Origin: Ariolimax columbianus
Taxonomy: Eukaryota; Mollusca; Gastropoda; Stylommatophora; Arionidae
Assembly: GCA_036924085.1 (NCBI GenBank)
Contig: JAVGWX010000013.1
Coordinates: 61,812,157-61,876,156 of the forward strand
Length of the DNA stretch: 64,000 bases
Reading direction: 5' to 3'
Below the pieces are notes generated by a model. It had not been told where the DNA came from. It worked only from the letters and a program-made list of their open reading frames with translations, and did no database searches. Below, piece after piece: positions 1 through 8,734 of this stretch (position 1 is the stretch's first letter; each line of letters begins with the position of its first letter). The position numbers and the translations under genes were made by a program.

Positions 1-48
1 GCCCTACCGACTCCAACCACTGGCGTCGCGCAAAAACTGATTTCACCA

Positions 49-275
49 GTGTATATGTGGGATTCCGTGGCGAAGTGGTTAAGCCGTCGTCCTCGTGATC
101 AGGTGGTGTGGGTTCGACTCCGGGCTCCGCCGTCTTTTTCATTGGTGCTTAATGCGGAGTCCCCTGCATCTCGTAGTCGCCCCCTAGTCGTCTTGTCCTT
201 GGCTTGCCACTGGCATCGGGCGATTCAAGACGAGAGAGTGAGGATAAAAAGTAGCGCAGTTAATCCTTACTAAAA
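49..275 (+). mobile_element. tRNA-derived SINE fragment
   Basis: An A-box-like GTGGCGAAGTGG at 67-78 and a B-box GGTTCGACTC at 111-120 mark a tRNA-derived head. The flanking bases do not pair into a proper T-arm or acceptor stem, so this is not a working tRNA. The body after it (TTGCCACTGGC and GAGAGTGAGG at 195-245) recurs in the SINE copies near 35.95 and 55.75 kb. The short open frame over it is incidental. Confidence 0.6.
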
Positions 276-365
276 ATATCGCTAGCAAATGAATTATGGC
301 ATCATCGTCTACGATGGACGGCGGCCTTTGCCTTTTCCTTTATGTATTAATATGTACTACAGTGT

Positions 366-660
366 CTAGAAAGGTCCAGATTAGATACAAGAAAATATTT
401 TTTTAGTCAGAGAGTGGTGAATGGTGAATGGCATTGCCACGGAAAATAGTGGAGCCAGGGTTTATTAATCATTCAAGAATAGAATTGATGCGCTTATGCA
501 TTTTAAAATTTAGTGAGTGTAAAAGAAACTGGTTGTATCCAGTATATATAGGTTAATGGGTTATAAACCAGTATATAGAAGTTAATGGGTTATATATAAA
601 CCAGTATATAGAAGTTAATGGGTTATAAACCAGTACAAAGAGGTTAAGTTCGGTTAATAT
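366..660 (+). mobile_element. CR1-like LINE 3' end with short tandem repeats
   Basis: The plus strand resembles the C-terminus of the CR1-like RT protein seen intact at 39.7 kb (an RKYFFSQRVVN-like stretch at about 385-420), with broken frame. It is followed by the family's 3' tail (CCAGTATA...AGTTAA). Between 545 and 650 the tail motif GTTAATGGGTTATAAACCAG is repeated about three times. Confidence 0.6.
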
Positions 661-1385
661 AATCAAAATACATTATTTTCAGTATTAATGATATGCAATT
701 TATTTTGAATGTTCCATTAAGTAGGATAGTTTTGGAAAAGCCTGGGACGGATGGGGCATGCCATATTGACATATGATGAAGAGAGGGAGAATGGGTACTG
801 ACAATGTGATGAAACAAACAATGGAGAGAGAGAGCAAAGAACATTCTGACGTATGATGAAATGAGGGGGGGGGGGGGGGGGCCAAAGAACATTTTGACGT
901 AAGTTGAAAGGAGATGGGATATGGACAACGACATTCTGACGTATGATTAAAAAGGTGCATGAGACGAAAAGAATTGAAGATCCATACCATGAAATGAAGT
1001 AGTAAAACCTTAACAATGTATCGAAACCATTGACGTTTTTTGGTCGTCGATCTATAAATAGATACCAGGCTGTGAGAGGTAATGGTGTTCTTCCCCTTGG
1101 CAAGAACGTATTGAGTTTACCAGAGCCAGGAATGGCAAAATTGGCACTTCAGCTTCCATGTTTTAAACGTAGGTTTAGGTTGAATATTTTAACCGAGTTT
1201 TGACAGCATCGTGGCAAGGACATTAACATGTTAAGATTAAGAGTACACACAACATTATTGTCCTCATTATTAACCAACTAAACGAATACACGTTAAGTTA
1301 TGTCTTCAGTCCTGTGCTTCATTATTTTTGTTGGCGGAGGACCGTACTCTGTTTTGGATTATTGAGATCGTATTTTGACTTTTAG
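661..1385. other. No gene recognised; G-run and degenerate direct repeats
   Basis: The phrase ACATTCTGACGTATGATGAA occurs about three times, degenerately, between 770 and 960. A run of about 18 G lies near 865-882. No exon, known protein similarity or RNA gene is visible. The overlapping minus-strand open frames here look like low-complexity artefacts. Confidence 0.5.
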
Positions 1386-2440
1386 TTGACCTGTCCATAT
1401 CTGTTGAAGTCACTGTCATATTTTGATGTTTTCATAGATGATGAAGTGAATACAAAAATAGCTAGGTCGGGTGCGGTATTTGGTAGACTTCGAAATAAGG
1501 TGTGGGATAGGCAAGGGATCAGAACTCAAACTAAAATTAAGATCTTCGCTACAGTTGTTCTACCTTCTTTATTTGCATGTGAAACCTGGGTTGGCGGGTT
1601 CAGAAGCAGAACTCCAGGAATGGGTCAGAAGGCTCGATGAAACAGCTCTTGGCTATGGTATGGAGATAAACGCTGGAAAGACAAAACTAATGACAAACAA
1701 CGCTACGGGCTTCAACAGCAAGATAAAAGCTAACGGTCAAGAACTCGAAGTAGTTGACCGTTTTAAATATCTTGGATCGATTGTCAGTGATGAAGGATCA
1801 AAATGTGAAGTATTGGCCAGAATAGCACAGACAATAGCGGCGCTTGCACGGCTTAACAAAATCTGGCAAGATAAATGGTTGGCACTACGCACGAAAATCA
1901 GATTAATGCGTACACTGGTCCTGTCAATATTTCTCTATGCGTGTGAGACATGGACAGTTACAGCTGACCTTCAACGAAGGATACAGGCCTTGGTGATGAG
2001 ATGTTTCCGAAGACTTTTAAACGTCACGTACAAAGATCGAGTTACAAGCGAGGAAATCCGAAATAGAATTACGACGGCAATAGGGCCTTTCGAAGACCTC
2101 TTGGCAACTGTCAAAAGAAGGAAACTCACTTGGTACGGTCACATATCGAGATCAAATGGTCTTGCAAACACAATCCTCCACGGGAAGTTGCATGGCAGAC
2201 GACGAAGAGGCCGGCCCAAAAATAGATGGGAAGACAACATAAAAGAATGGACCAGTTTCCGACCAGAAGAGTCACAGGCAGCGGCTTCTGACAGAGAGGG
2301 ATGGCGTGGAGTTGTGAGGATGTCTTCATGTGTGCCCCAACGACCTTAGCGGTTACGGGATGACCTGACCTGAAACCTGGACGTTCTATAGTCGTCATGT
2401 CGGAAAATGAAACCACTTCTACGTACACTTTCTTCTGAAA
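1386..2440 (+). mobile_element. LINE RT fragment (host of a nested RTE insertion)
   Basis: At 1429-1589 the plus strand reads as an RT C-terminal segment (DDEVNTKIARSGAVFGRLR, then FACETW). The frame is interrupted by a different LINE at 1590-2370 and resumes at 2371 with a TFYSRHVGK-like sequence, which is what normally follows ACETW in this family. It is a dead fragment whose interest is its clean dissection by the insertion. Confidence 0.7.
1590..2370 (+). mobile_element. 5'-truncated RTE-type LINE, inserted copy
   Basis: This encodes the C-terminal part of an RTE-like reverse transcriptase in one frame: ELQEWVRRLDET, DRFKYLGSIVSDEGSK, SIFLYACETWT, KRRKLTWYGHISRS, GRPKNRWEDNIKEW, ending VPQRP at about 2345. 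The catalytic FADD box is missing, so the copy is truncated at its 5' side and was dead on arrival. It is flanked by the 10-bp direct repeat TGAAACCTGG at 1580-1589 and 2371-2380. The copy at 38.49-39.33 kb belongs to the same family and retains FADD. The clade assignment is from motif resemblance. Confidence 0.85.
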
Positions 2441-2524
2441 CTACTGAAGATTATATGACAGGATATGGTGCCAAATACAGATGAGCTAACGCGATCGGGC
2501 ATGCTGAGTAAACACACCATGATA

Positions 2525-2650
2525 CGTGCAAGAGGAGCGCGTGGCTGAATGGGTTCGAGGCCTGCCTGCCGACAAGAAGGGCAGCGGTTCGAATCTCCGG
2601 TATGCCATATGTTGTTTTTCTGTTGGGGGTGAAATAAACAAACATAGCCA
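2525..2650 (+). mobile_element. tRNA-derived SINE head
   Basis: An A-box-like GTGGCTGAATGGG starts at 2541 and a B-box GGTTCGAATCTCC lies at 2586-2598, spaced as in a tRNA promoter. No complete cloverleaf can be drawn. The following bases are not tRNA-like. Confidence 0.5.
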
Positions 2651-2785
2651 GCACACGACGGGGCGACAGCAGTGGCGAAGCGGTCTGTAGTCCTCAGCCT
2701 TCAAAACCCCTCGACTGGGGTAGTAGCAATGGGAAAAATGACTGTGTTTTTGTGTGTGTGTGTGTGCTTGCGCACGCGCGTTTGT

Positions 2786-3065
2786 GTGATACGTGCAACA
2801 CAGCTGAGATGGACTGGTCATATGGCACTCATATCGGATCAATGTCTACCAAAAGCGTTGCTCTATGGTGAACTGCACAAGGACAAGATAGCAAGCGGTG
2901 GTCAGTGGACACGTTACAAGACACATTAAAGAGATCACTGATCCAGTGCGGTATTAACCACGATGACTGGGAAAGAATTGACGCCAATTTAACAGACAAG
3001 CGATATTACTGAGGGTGTTCAGAGACATGAGGCATTAAGAATAAATGAGGTTATACAGAAATGAT
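2786..3065 (+). mobile_element. LINE C-terminal fragment
   Basis: The plus strand translates to an RT-tail sequence (TQLRWTGHMALISDQCLPKA, LLYGELHKDK, GGQWTRYK) typical of the region after the ACETW box in RTE/Jockey-like LINEs. Stops and shifts follow. A short GT-rich run lies just upstream at 2748-2765. Confidence 0.65.
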
Positions 3066-3430
3066 TGCTTCGCCCACATCAACCTTTCTTCAATCCCGGT
3101 GAAAAAGGGTGTCCTATTTTCTTGTACCTAATGTGACAGATAATTCCGGGCCCTGATTGGCTAATTTAGCCATCTTCGATCTCGTGTGAACACAGAATAA
3201 TGACAAAGTCGTCTTAGTCGATAACTATAGACGAACAACACACATTTGTTGAAGTTGTTGTGCTTTTAGTGCCTGTAAGATGGTGTATTCCGACCCTATA
3301 GCCAACCCTCCTTGGTTGTCCATTACCACATTCCTGGCAGGTTGTGGATTCTGTTACTTTGAAATTGGTTTATGGGGGCAGAAAAGAAGCTGATAATCAA
3401 TTGTATGCTTAAGTGATCAGGGGCCGTTGG
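3066..3430. repeat. Dispersed repeat shared with 42.52-42.70 kb
   Basis: The stretch around 3100-3245 (GGTGTCCTAT, TTGTAC, GGCTAATTTAGCC, GACAAAGTCGTC, GACGAACAA) matches 42.53-42.66 kb in order and orientation with many substitutions. No coding potential is seen. It may be the untranslated part of a LINE. Confidence 0.4.
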
Positions 3431-3439
3431 GTCGAATGA

Positions 3440-4180
3440 CTATGTCCATAACCACGTCTGATTGCCGTGTCCCAGGCGGCCTACAGTTCTGTTGGGGAGG
3501 TGGCGATCTGTTTTAGCCAGGTATTGCGAGGGCGGCCCCGAGGATGTCTCCGGGATTAGCACGGCTTCTTCTTGTAACTCGCCCCCACAGCCTGCCGGAA
3601 CATCTCGTGTGCTGGGACTTCCAGGGAAAGGCGAACAACGTGACCGAAAAGGGAGAGACGACGGCGATAAATCGGGGAGACAATGCCGCCAAATTGAGTA
3701 CGTCGAACTAATTCATTGTTGGAAATCATGCCATGCCAGACGATCCCGAGGATGGGCTTCTGGTTGCTAATGTGGAAGGCCTCAAGATGCTGCCGGTCCT
3801 GCTGTAGTAGTGTCCAGGATTCGGAGCCATACAGGATAATATGAACAATGCAGGAGGAGTAAATACGAAGCCTGGTATCCAGGGAGAACCTACGCTGGGA
3901 TCAGACTCTGCACAACGAGTGCATGAATGAAACCGCTAAGCCTCTCCTACAGATGATGTCGTTACTGCTGCATGCGTCAAAGGACTGCCTGCTGCCGATG
4001 TAGACGAAGTCCTCGGTGGTTCCAACAGTAGGTTGTAATTCATTAACACGCAATTTGACTTTTACTGGAAACGACTTTTTGCGTTGTTGCCAAACTAAGG
4101 ATCGAGTACTTAAGTAGCCGTGACAGCTCATAAAGCAAAGCAGATGCCCTCTGACTACTAGTCTAGATCTCCCTGCCAAG
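3440..4180 (-). mobile_element. Decayed LINE RT C-terminal fragment
   Basis: The minus strand shows a TTEDFVYIGSR segment at about 4000-4030 and IILYGSESWTLLQQDRQHLE at about 3790-3850, the usual YLGS and YGSExW boxes of LINE reverse transcriptases. It has several stops and shifts and no catalytic box. Confidence 0.65.
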
Positions 4181-4261
4181 TCTACCGTTTGTCGAAAAAA
4201 TACTGCCCAAATACTTGAACGCTAGGGCCTGATGAAGGTCAATATCATTAACACTTACGGG

Positions 4262-4540
4262 ATCAAGTTGTTGACCAGTGCATGAGCTGCAGCAGTCAGT
4301 GACCCAAAACAGACTGCCAGTGACCAAGAGCTGCCAAGACCCTTCTCCACCTCTACGTGGTGATTCTGGATACAGGCTGCAATCGGGCAGACTGGCTAAG
4401 GAGAAGAGATTGAAGAGGGAAGGTTATCCTGGTACCCAAAAATGCGAAGCTAAAGTCGGATGTGTAATATCGAAAAAGAAGAGGAAGAAAAAGAAGGAGA
4501 AGAAGAAGAAGAAGGAGGAGAAAAATAAGAAGAAGAAATA
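4262..4540 (+). mobile_element. SINE family A, diverged copy
   Basis: It matches the roughly 340-bp family best seen at 34310 and 45539 (GCATGAGCTGCAGCAGTCAG, GGCTAAGGAGAAGAG, then AAGTCGGATGTG). The tail is an impure A/GAA tract at 4473-4535. The lysine-rich open frame over it comes from this tail. Confidence 0.7.
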
Positions 4541-4599
4541 CACGTATGTTGAGAAGTGCAGGTGTTCTGCTGATCCTAATAGTTTCGTTCTTTGTCTCG

Positions 4600-5400
4600 T
4601 TAATTCGCGTGGTGTGTTTAGGGTGGTAGCGAGGTCCAGGCTGGACGTCCCGCTCGTTAAAGGAAAGTGAAGCGTTTGATATAGCCTCTCCTTTCCAGGT
4701 GTAGAGATCGCCGCTGGATTCACTGTTCGGCTTGCCGTTCAGGAGTTTCCATGCTAATGGCCTCTTCTACATTAATGTGTCCCCAGCAGCATCTTCATGA
4801 GGGGCGCCCTGTTTCTTACATAGCCTGCTATGGGACGCGACCGAGTACCCGGCGGTATAACTGGGCCGGCAGATTGGGCTCATTAGCCTTGGTTGGTAGG
4901 CAATCTAAGAGAAGGTAAACTCTGACTCTAAACCTGGCTAGACGAAGCTCGTTAGCCTGATCAAGTAGTTCGCCTAGGGGAAGAGGAACGCTTATTGTAA
5001 AACCACAAGTCCTAGAGAGTGTTGGCTAGTCTTGGGACGATGAGAGTATCATCGAATGTGTCGAGTAACTAGCATCTGCGAGCAACGACTCCACTGCCTT
5101 GTGGAAACCTCGTGAGAGGGTAGGGCTACGGGAGTAAACCCAGACAGTAAATCCTGAGTGATAGCACTTAAGGCAGAGGGTTTCAAAATTGCGAGCTCAT
5201 TCCGACAGCTCCTGTAGCTGAGCTGGTTACAAATTATTATGCTTTGCATTCCTTTGGATTACACCAGCGAGACTGAGAGGGGGATCATGCAGTTAGGGCA
5301 GCCCAGTGTCTCTATATTTAGCCCCCAGGCTTGCGCCCTGAGGGGCTACTCACAGGGTACCACACGCATGGTCTGCAAAGACTGACACGCCTATAAATTT
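4600..5400 (-). repeat. 0.75-kb dispersed repeat, inverted partner of 52.64-53.43 kb
   Basis: The reverse complement of 4630-5370 matches 52690-53420 along nearly its full length, with insertions and deletions. Shared blocks are CGCTCGTTAAAGGAAAGTGA, CTGCCTTGTGGAAACCTCG and GATTACACCAGCGAG. No protein similarity is recognised in either copy. Confidence 0.65.
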
Positions 5401-5597
5401 TGCACAGGTTGGCACAAGTACGGACGTATCATTTTTAGAGTTTAGTTTCATCATGTTACAACAGGCATTGATCATCTGCAAAGATCAATTCGTGTACTGA
5501 GCACGATTCTACTTCTAGTACCTCAATTTGACTGTCCTCAGTGATGATTTTGTCCATGTCAATGTTGAACAGCAGAAGGGGAATGCACACAACGCCG

Positions 5598-6542
5598 TGT
5601 GGCAGATCCCACCGTTTGCCCTAGGGTTATTCCAACGTAGAACATTATCACACTCATCCACATCATTCATGACCACACACTGCAAATAATATAGCACACA
5701 GCAGATGGCATATTTATTATATAATACTCATACCAGATGAGTAGTGAAATTACAAACACAATACAATACATATCATCTTAACTAAATATTCCAATATTAT
5801 ATATATGTTAATATAAATATTAACTAAAGCATAAATTTTAAGCATTAGCTATTGGTGGAATTCCCAAACTATTAAAACCCAGTTCTATTGCCGTACACAC
5901 ATCACACGCCCATCTAGATCTCACCTAGTCGATCTACACACTCGCTTAACTCGTCAGAACATACCTCGTTCCCAACGTGTCCTGCGTACAAGACACGTTC
6001 AGATTATCTATTAATACAAAACTCCCACACACATCTATTTGAGCAGCTGGCCGCGACTCAATGGCGTATGTTCTATCTCCAACATTCGTACAACAGTCTA
6101 TCAACCGCTCCTCTGTCTAAGTTGGTGAGCTAAACAGACTCCTATCTACATTCACTCATCCCCTCTCCATGCCAGCCTGTTGAGCTAAACTTTGTCTAGT
6201 GTTATATACTCTCAAGCAGAATCCGAGCTGACCAATGGATCTCTGGGGGATGGCCTCAGTCGTTATTGTAACGAATTACTTTGCACACCTGTCACTCATC
6301 TATCGCAGCAAGCTCCGCTGCCCTCCCGTCTGTCACTCACCCGCCACTGCCCAAATCGGAACGCCAGTGGTCAGTTCCTACCTGTACATTCTTTTCCCAA
6401 CTCCGATTTCCTTTGTTGAGACGGTGAGTGACCTTGGCGTAGTGAACAGATGGAGAGTGACCTTGGCACGCATTCAGGTACCTTTGTTCTCAGCAACATC
6501 ACCCCTGCCCTAAACTCTCATGCTCGGGGTGGAACTGTTACA
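5598..6542 (+). mobile_element. Solo-LTR-like element
   Basis: It begins TGTGGCAG and ends CTGTTACA, the TG...CA form of an LTR. It matches 19531-20483 (reverse), 23407-24503 and 61199-62495. AT-rich sequence follows the left end and a TATATAC stretch lies near 6204. No gag or pol is near, so it looks like a solo LTR. The flanking four bases (GCCG, CCTG) do not match, so the insertion is old or one edge is misplaced. Confidence 0.6.
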
Positions 6543-6747
6543 CCTGTCTCACACTGGTAATGACTTCTAAAGCATCTGTGACACCATCAGTCATTCTTAC
6601 GACGTTTATACTATAACAATAATGAGCTCTTACGTCATCAAATAACTAGTCTTGTACACCATAGTCTTCCAGTATCGTCCAGCGATGAATCCTGCCTTCC
6701 CTGTTGAACGTGAAATAAAAGAAAAAACCAAAGTTCCCGTTTACACG
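6543..6747. other. No gene recognised
   Basis: AT-rich single-copy-looking sequence between the LTR-like element and the next repeat. No exon signal or similarity was recognised. Confidence 0.4.
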
Positions 6748-7075
6748 CCAATGTGGGAAGGAAGACTAACGTCTGGTCAAGCAAAATATACTGGTCAGAC
6801 ATGTTAGTCATGGTCATGCAATATATACTAACCAAGACCCACACCTTGACTTCCCTGCAGTCCTCCATGGGAACGTGCTGGTTTCATGGCATCCTGACTA
6901 ACAAGGTGATCCCCATAGTAGTGAGCGACACTCAGATAAGGCCAAGCATTGCGCAACCGCCTGGAGGACCACCATCCACCCGCATCAGCACGCTCGGAAT
7001 GTGAGGAAAGCTGCGACAACCCGCTACGTTCTTTGTAGGGCGCACAAAAGAGCAATCCTGCTCATTCTACAACAA
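6748..7075 (-). mobile_element. Element D (minisatellite-bearing non-autonomous element)
   Basis: The left edge GGAAGGAAGACTAACGTCTG is followed by one or two units of the 37-bp repeat. Then comes a unique body (GTAGTGAGCGACACTCAGAT, CGCCTGGAGGACC) and a head ending GGGCGCACAAAAGAGC. The same order, in either orientation, occurs at 8.8-9.3, 10.7-11.0, 19.1-19.4, 24.6-26.4 and 50.3-51.0 kb. Confidence 0.65.
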
Positions 7076-7430
7076 CACGCCAATGTGGCACATTGGGAAT
7101 ATGGTGTTTGGCTCATATTATCTTGACGAACGACACACTAAGAATGATTTGGTCATTATCACTTAGGTCGCCTCTACTTCCCATATCATTCTTAAGGCTG
7201 TGTCGATCCAGGGAGAGCCATTTTCAATTCGGAAAAAAATCCCTCGGCTGGGAGACCGGTGCACCAGTGCAAATACTTGTACGAGTTACTAAATAATTTC
7301 TGAGTTTATAAACATTAGAACGCCTGGCAAGATGGACAAAATTCAAAGAACGTGCACGTGGATTTAGATGGGCAGCTTAGCTTTCCACCCCAGACCGTGG
7401 TCCTTACGGCGATATCAGGACGTAGTTTCC
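7076..7430. other. No gene recognised
   Basis: No exon, repeat family or RNA gene was recognised here. The short open frames have no familiar motif. Confidence 0.4.
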
Positions 7431-7570
7431 AGTGTATGGATGCGTGTGTATATCTGTTTGTAATGTGAACGTATTGGTCAGTGCATTTATGCGTGTGTGT
7501 ATCTATTTGTAATAGTGGACGTATTGAACAATGTATTTATGCGTGTGTGTATCTGTTTGTAATGTGGACT
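7431..7570. repeat. Three diverged 49-bp minisatellite units, inverted orientation
   Basis: The units (GCGTGTGTATCTGTTTGTAAT, GGACGTATTGG) are the reverse complement of the 49-bp array at 9290-10085. They are more diverged and slightly shorter than that array. Confidence 0.75.
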
Positions 7571-8119
7571 ATTGGGCTCCGCCAGGTGCAAAACGACCCA
7601 AGGCACGCGGATATTGCAGAACACATTAACACAAATGCGCCAACAGTATCAATACGCAACAATAGAGATAAACTTGTTTAAACAGAAGATTCGATATCCT
7701 GGTACAAAACCGAGTGGAGTGGGGGGAGGGGAGGGGGGGGTTTGTGTGTCCTATAACCTGCATTATTGGTGCTCCAATGACCTTTAAGGTTACGGAACTG
7801 CTTATGATGAGGATGAGGATGAGGATAATGATGATAATGGTGATCAGTTTTGCAGTACAGTAGTTTTGTCAATCCTTTATGTACATGGAGACGTGGTCAT
7901 ACCGAGAATAGTCACCGACATGTAAAGTCAAACTCGACACGAAGTTGTTTCGAACCCGGTATGTCGGGATTACAAACCAAGATCCCGCTCAAATTTAGAC
8001 GCCTGCACGACACACACATAATTGGAAGTTCACTTTCAACTTAGCCCCTCCCCCCCCCCTCCCTCCCCACCCCGCCCGCAACAAGTCCACAGTAGCCCAC
8101 TCTTTACATATCTTCGATC
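7571..8119. other. Low-complexity tracts, no gene recognised
   Basis: It contains a G-rich run near 7718-7740, a GATGAG microsatellite near 7805-7835 and a C-rich tract at 8045-8083. No coding exon was found, although the missing 5' exon of the CD36-like gene should lie somewhere upstream of 8642. Confidence 0.4.
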
Positions 8120-8476
8120 CCCCTAATCAAGATGCTGAGCAGCGCATGAGCTGCAGCGGTCAGCGACCCATAGCTGACTGCTAGCGTCAGGGCCAGCGAA
8201 CCAAAGCTGCCAAGACCCTTCTACACCTCCACGCGGTGATCCTGGATAACAAATTGCAACAGAGCAGACTGGCTAAGGAGAAGGGATCGAAGAGGTTGTG
8301 CTAACCCGGTAATCAAAAAATGCTTGCTGAAGTCGGATGAGTTTGACCGAAAGGTGCAAATATCGCAGTCAAGCTGTAAACTACTACACAACGCATTTGC
8401 TGGACTACATTCTGCTACTTAGGCCCGTGTCAGGGTTTGGTAGCGGGAGATTGAGAACGAAATAAGCCAAGCCAAA
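8120..8476 (+). mobile_element. SINE family A copy
   Basis: It starts at ATCAAGATGCTGAGCAGCGC and runs through TGGCTAAGGAGAAGGGATCG and GTTTGGTAGCGGGAGATTGA. It ends in an AAGCCAAGCC tail, not the GAA tail of other copies. Confidence 0.8.
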
Positions 8477-8641
8477 CCATCCCTATGCCACGTGGACGTC
8501 CTTTATAAATAGTCCGATTCTAACTTTAACGCAAGGTTCGTACAGGTAGACCAGTTGCAGTTCTGACCACATTCTCCTGATAGGACCTCCACGGAAGGAA
8601 ATAACCGTTTTTTGGTTTTTGCCTTAACGGTTTTGTTACAG

Positions 8642-8734
8642 AGTCGAGGCTCCCAGTGGAACAGGAAAGTCTATATGTATTATTGGACACTGGCCAATAC
8701 TGACGATTTCGTGTACAGAGGACAGACGCCTCAG
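8642..8734 (+). CDS. CD36-like receptor, exon 1 of those found
   Basis: It follows a pyrimidine-rich acceptor (TTTTGTTACAG) and ends CCTCAG before GTAATT. Length is 93 nt, phase 0 at both ends, 31 codons. It encodes WNRKVYMYYWTLANTDDF and a YRGQTPQ end, matching the CD36 stretch just before the GPYxY hallmark, where family members read roughly vYRxFwxFdVxNpeeV. The usual NP pair is absent (NTDDF instead). About 45 residues including the first membrane helix should lie upstream; I could not find that exon in the window. Confidence 0.8.

Noticed and set aside
61..132. tRNA gene
   Set aside because: A-box and B-box are present, but the T-arm and acceptor stem do not pair. The downstream sequence matches other SINE copies.
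1471..2349. 292-codon frame as a host gene
   Set aside because: It is an RTE-type reverse transcriptase end without its catalytic box, flanked by a target-site duplication, so it is a truncated mobile element.
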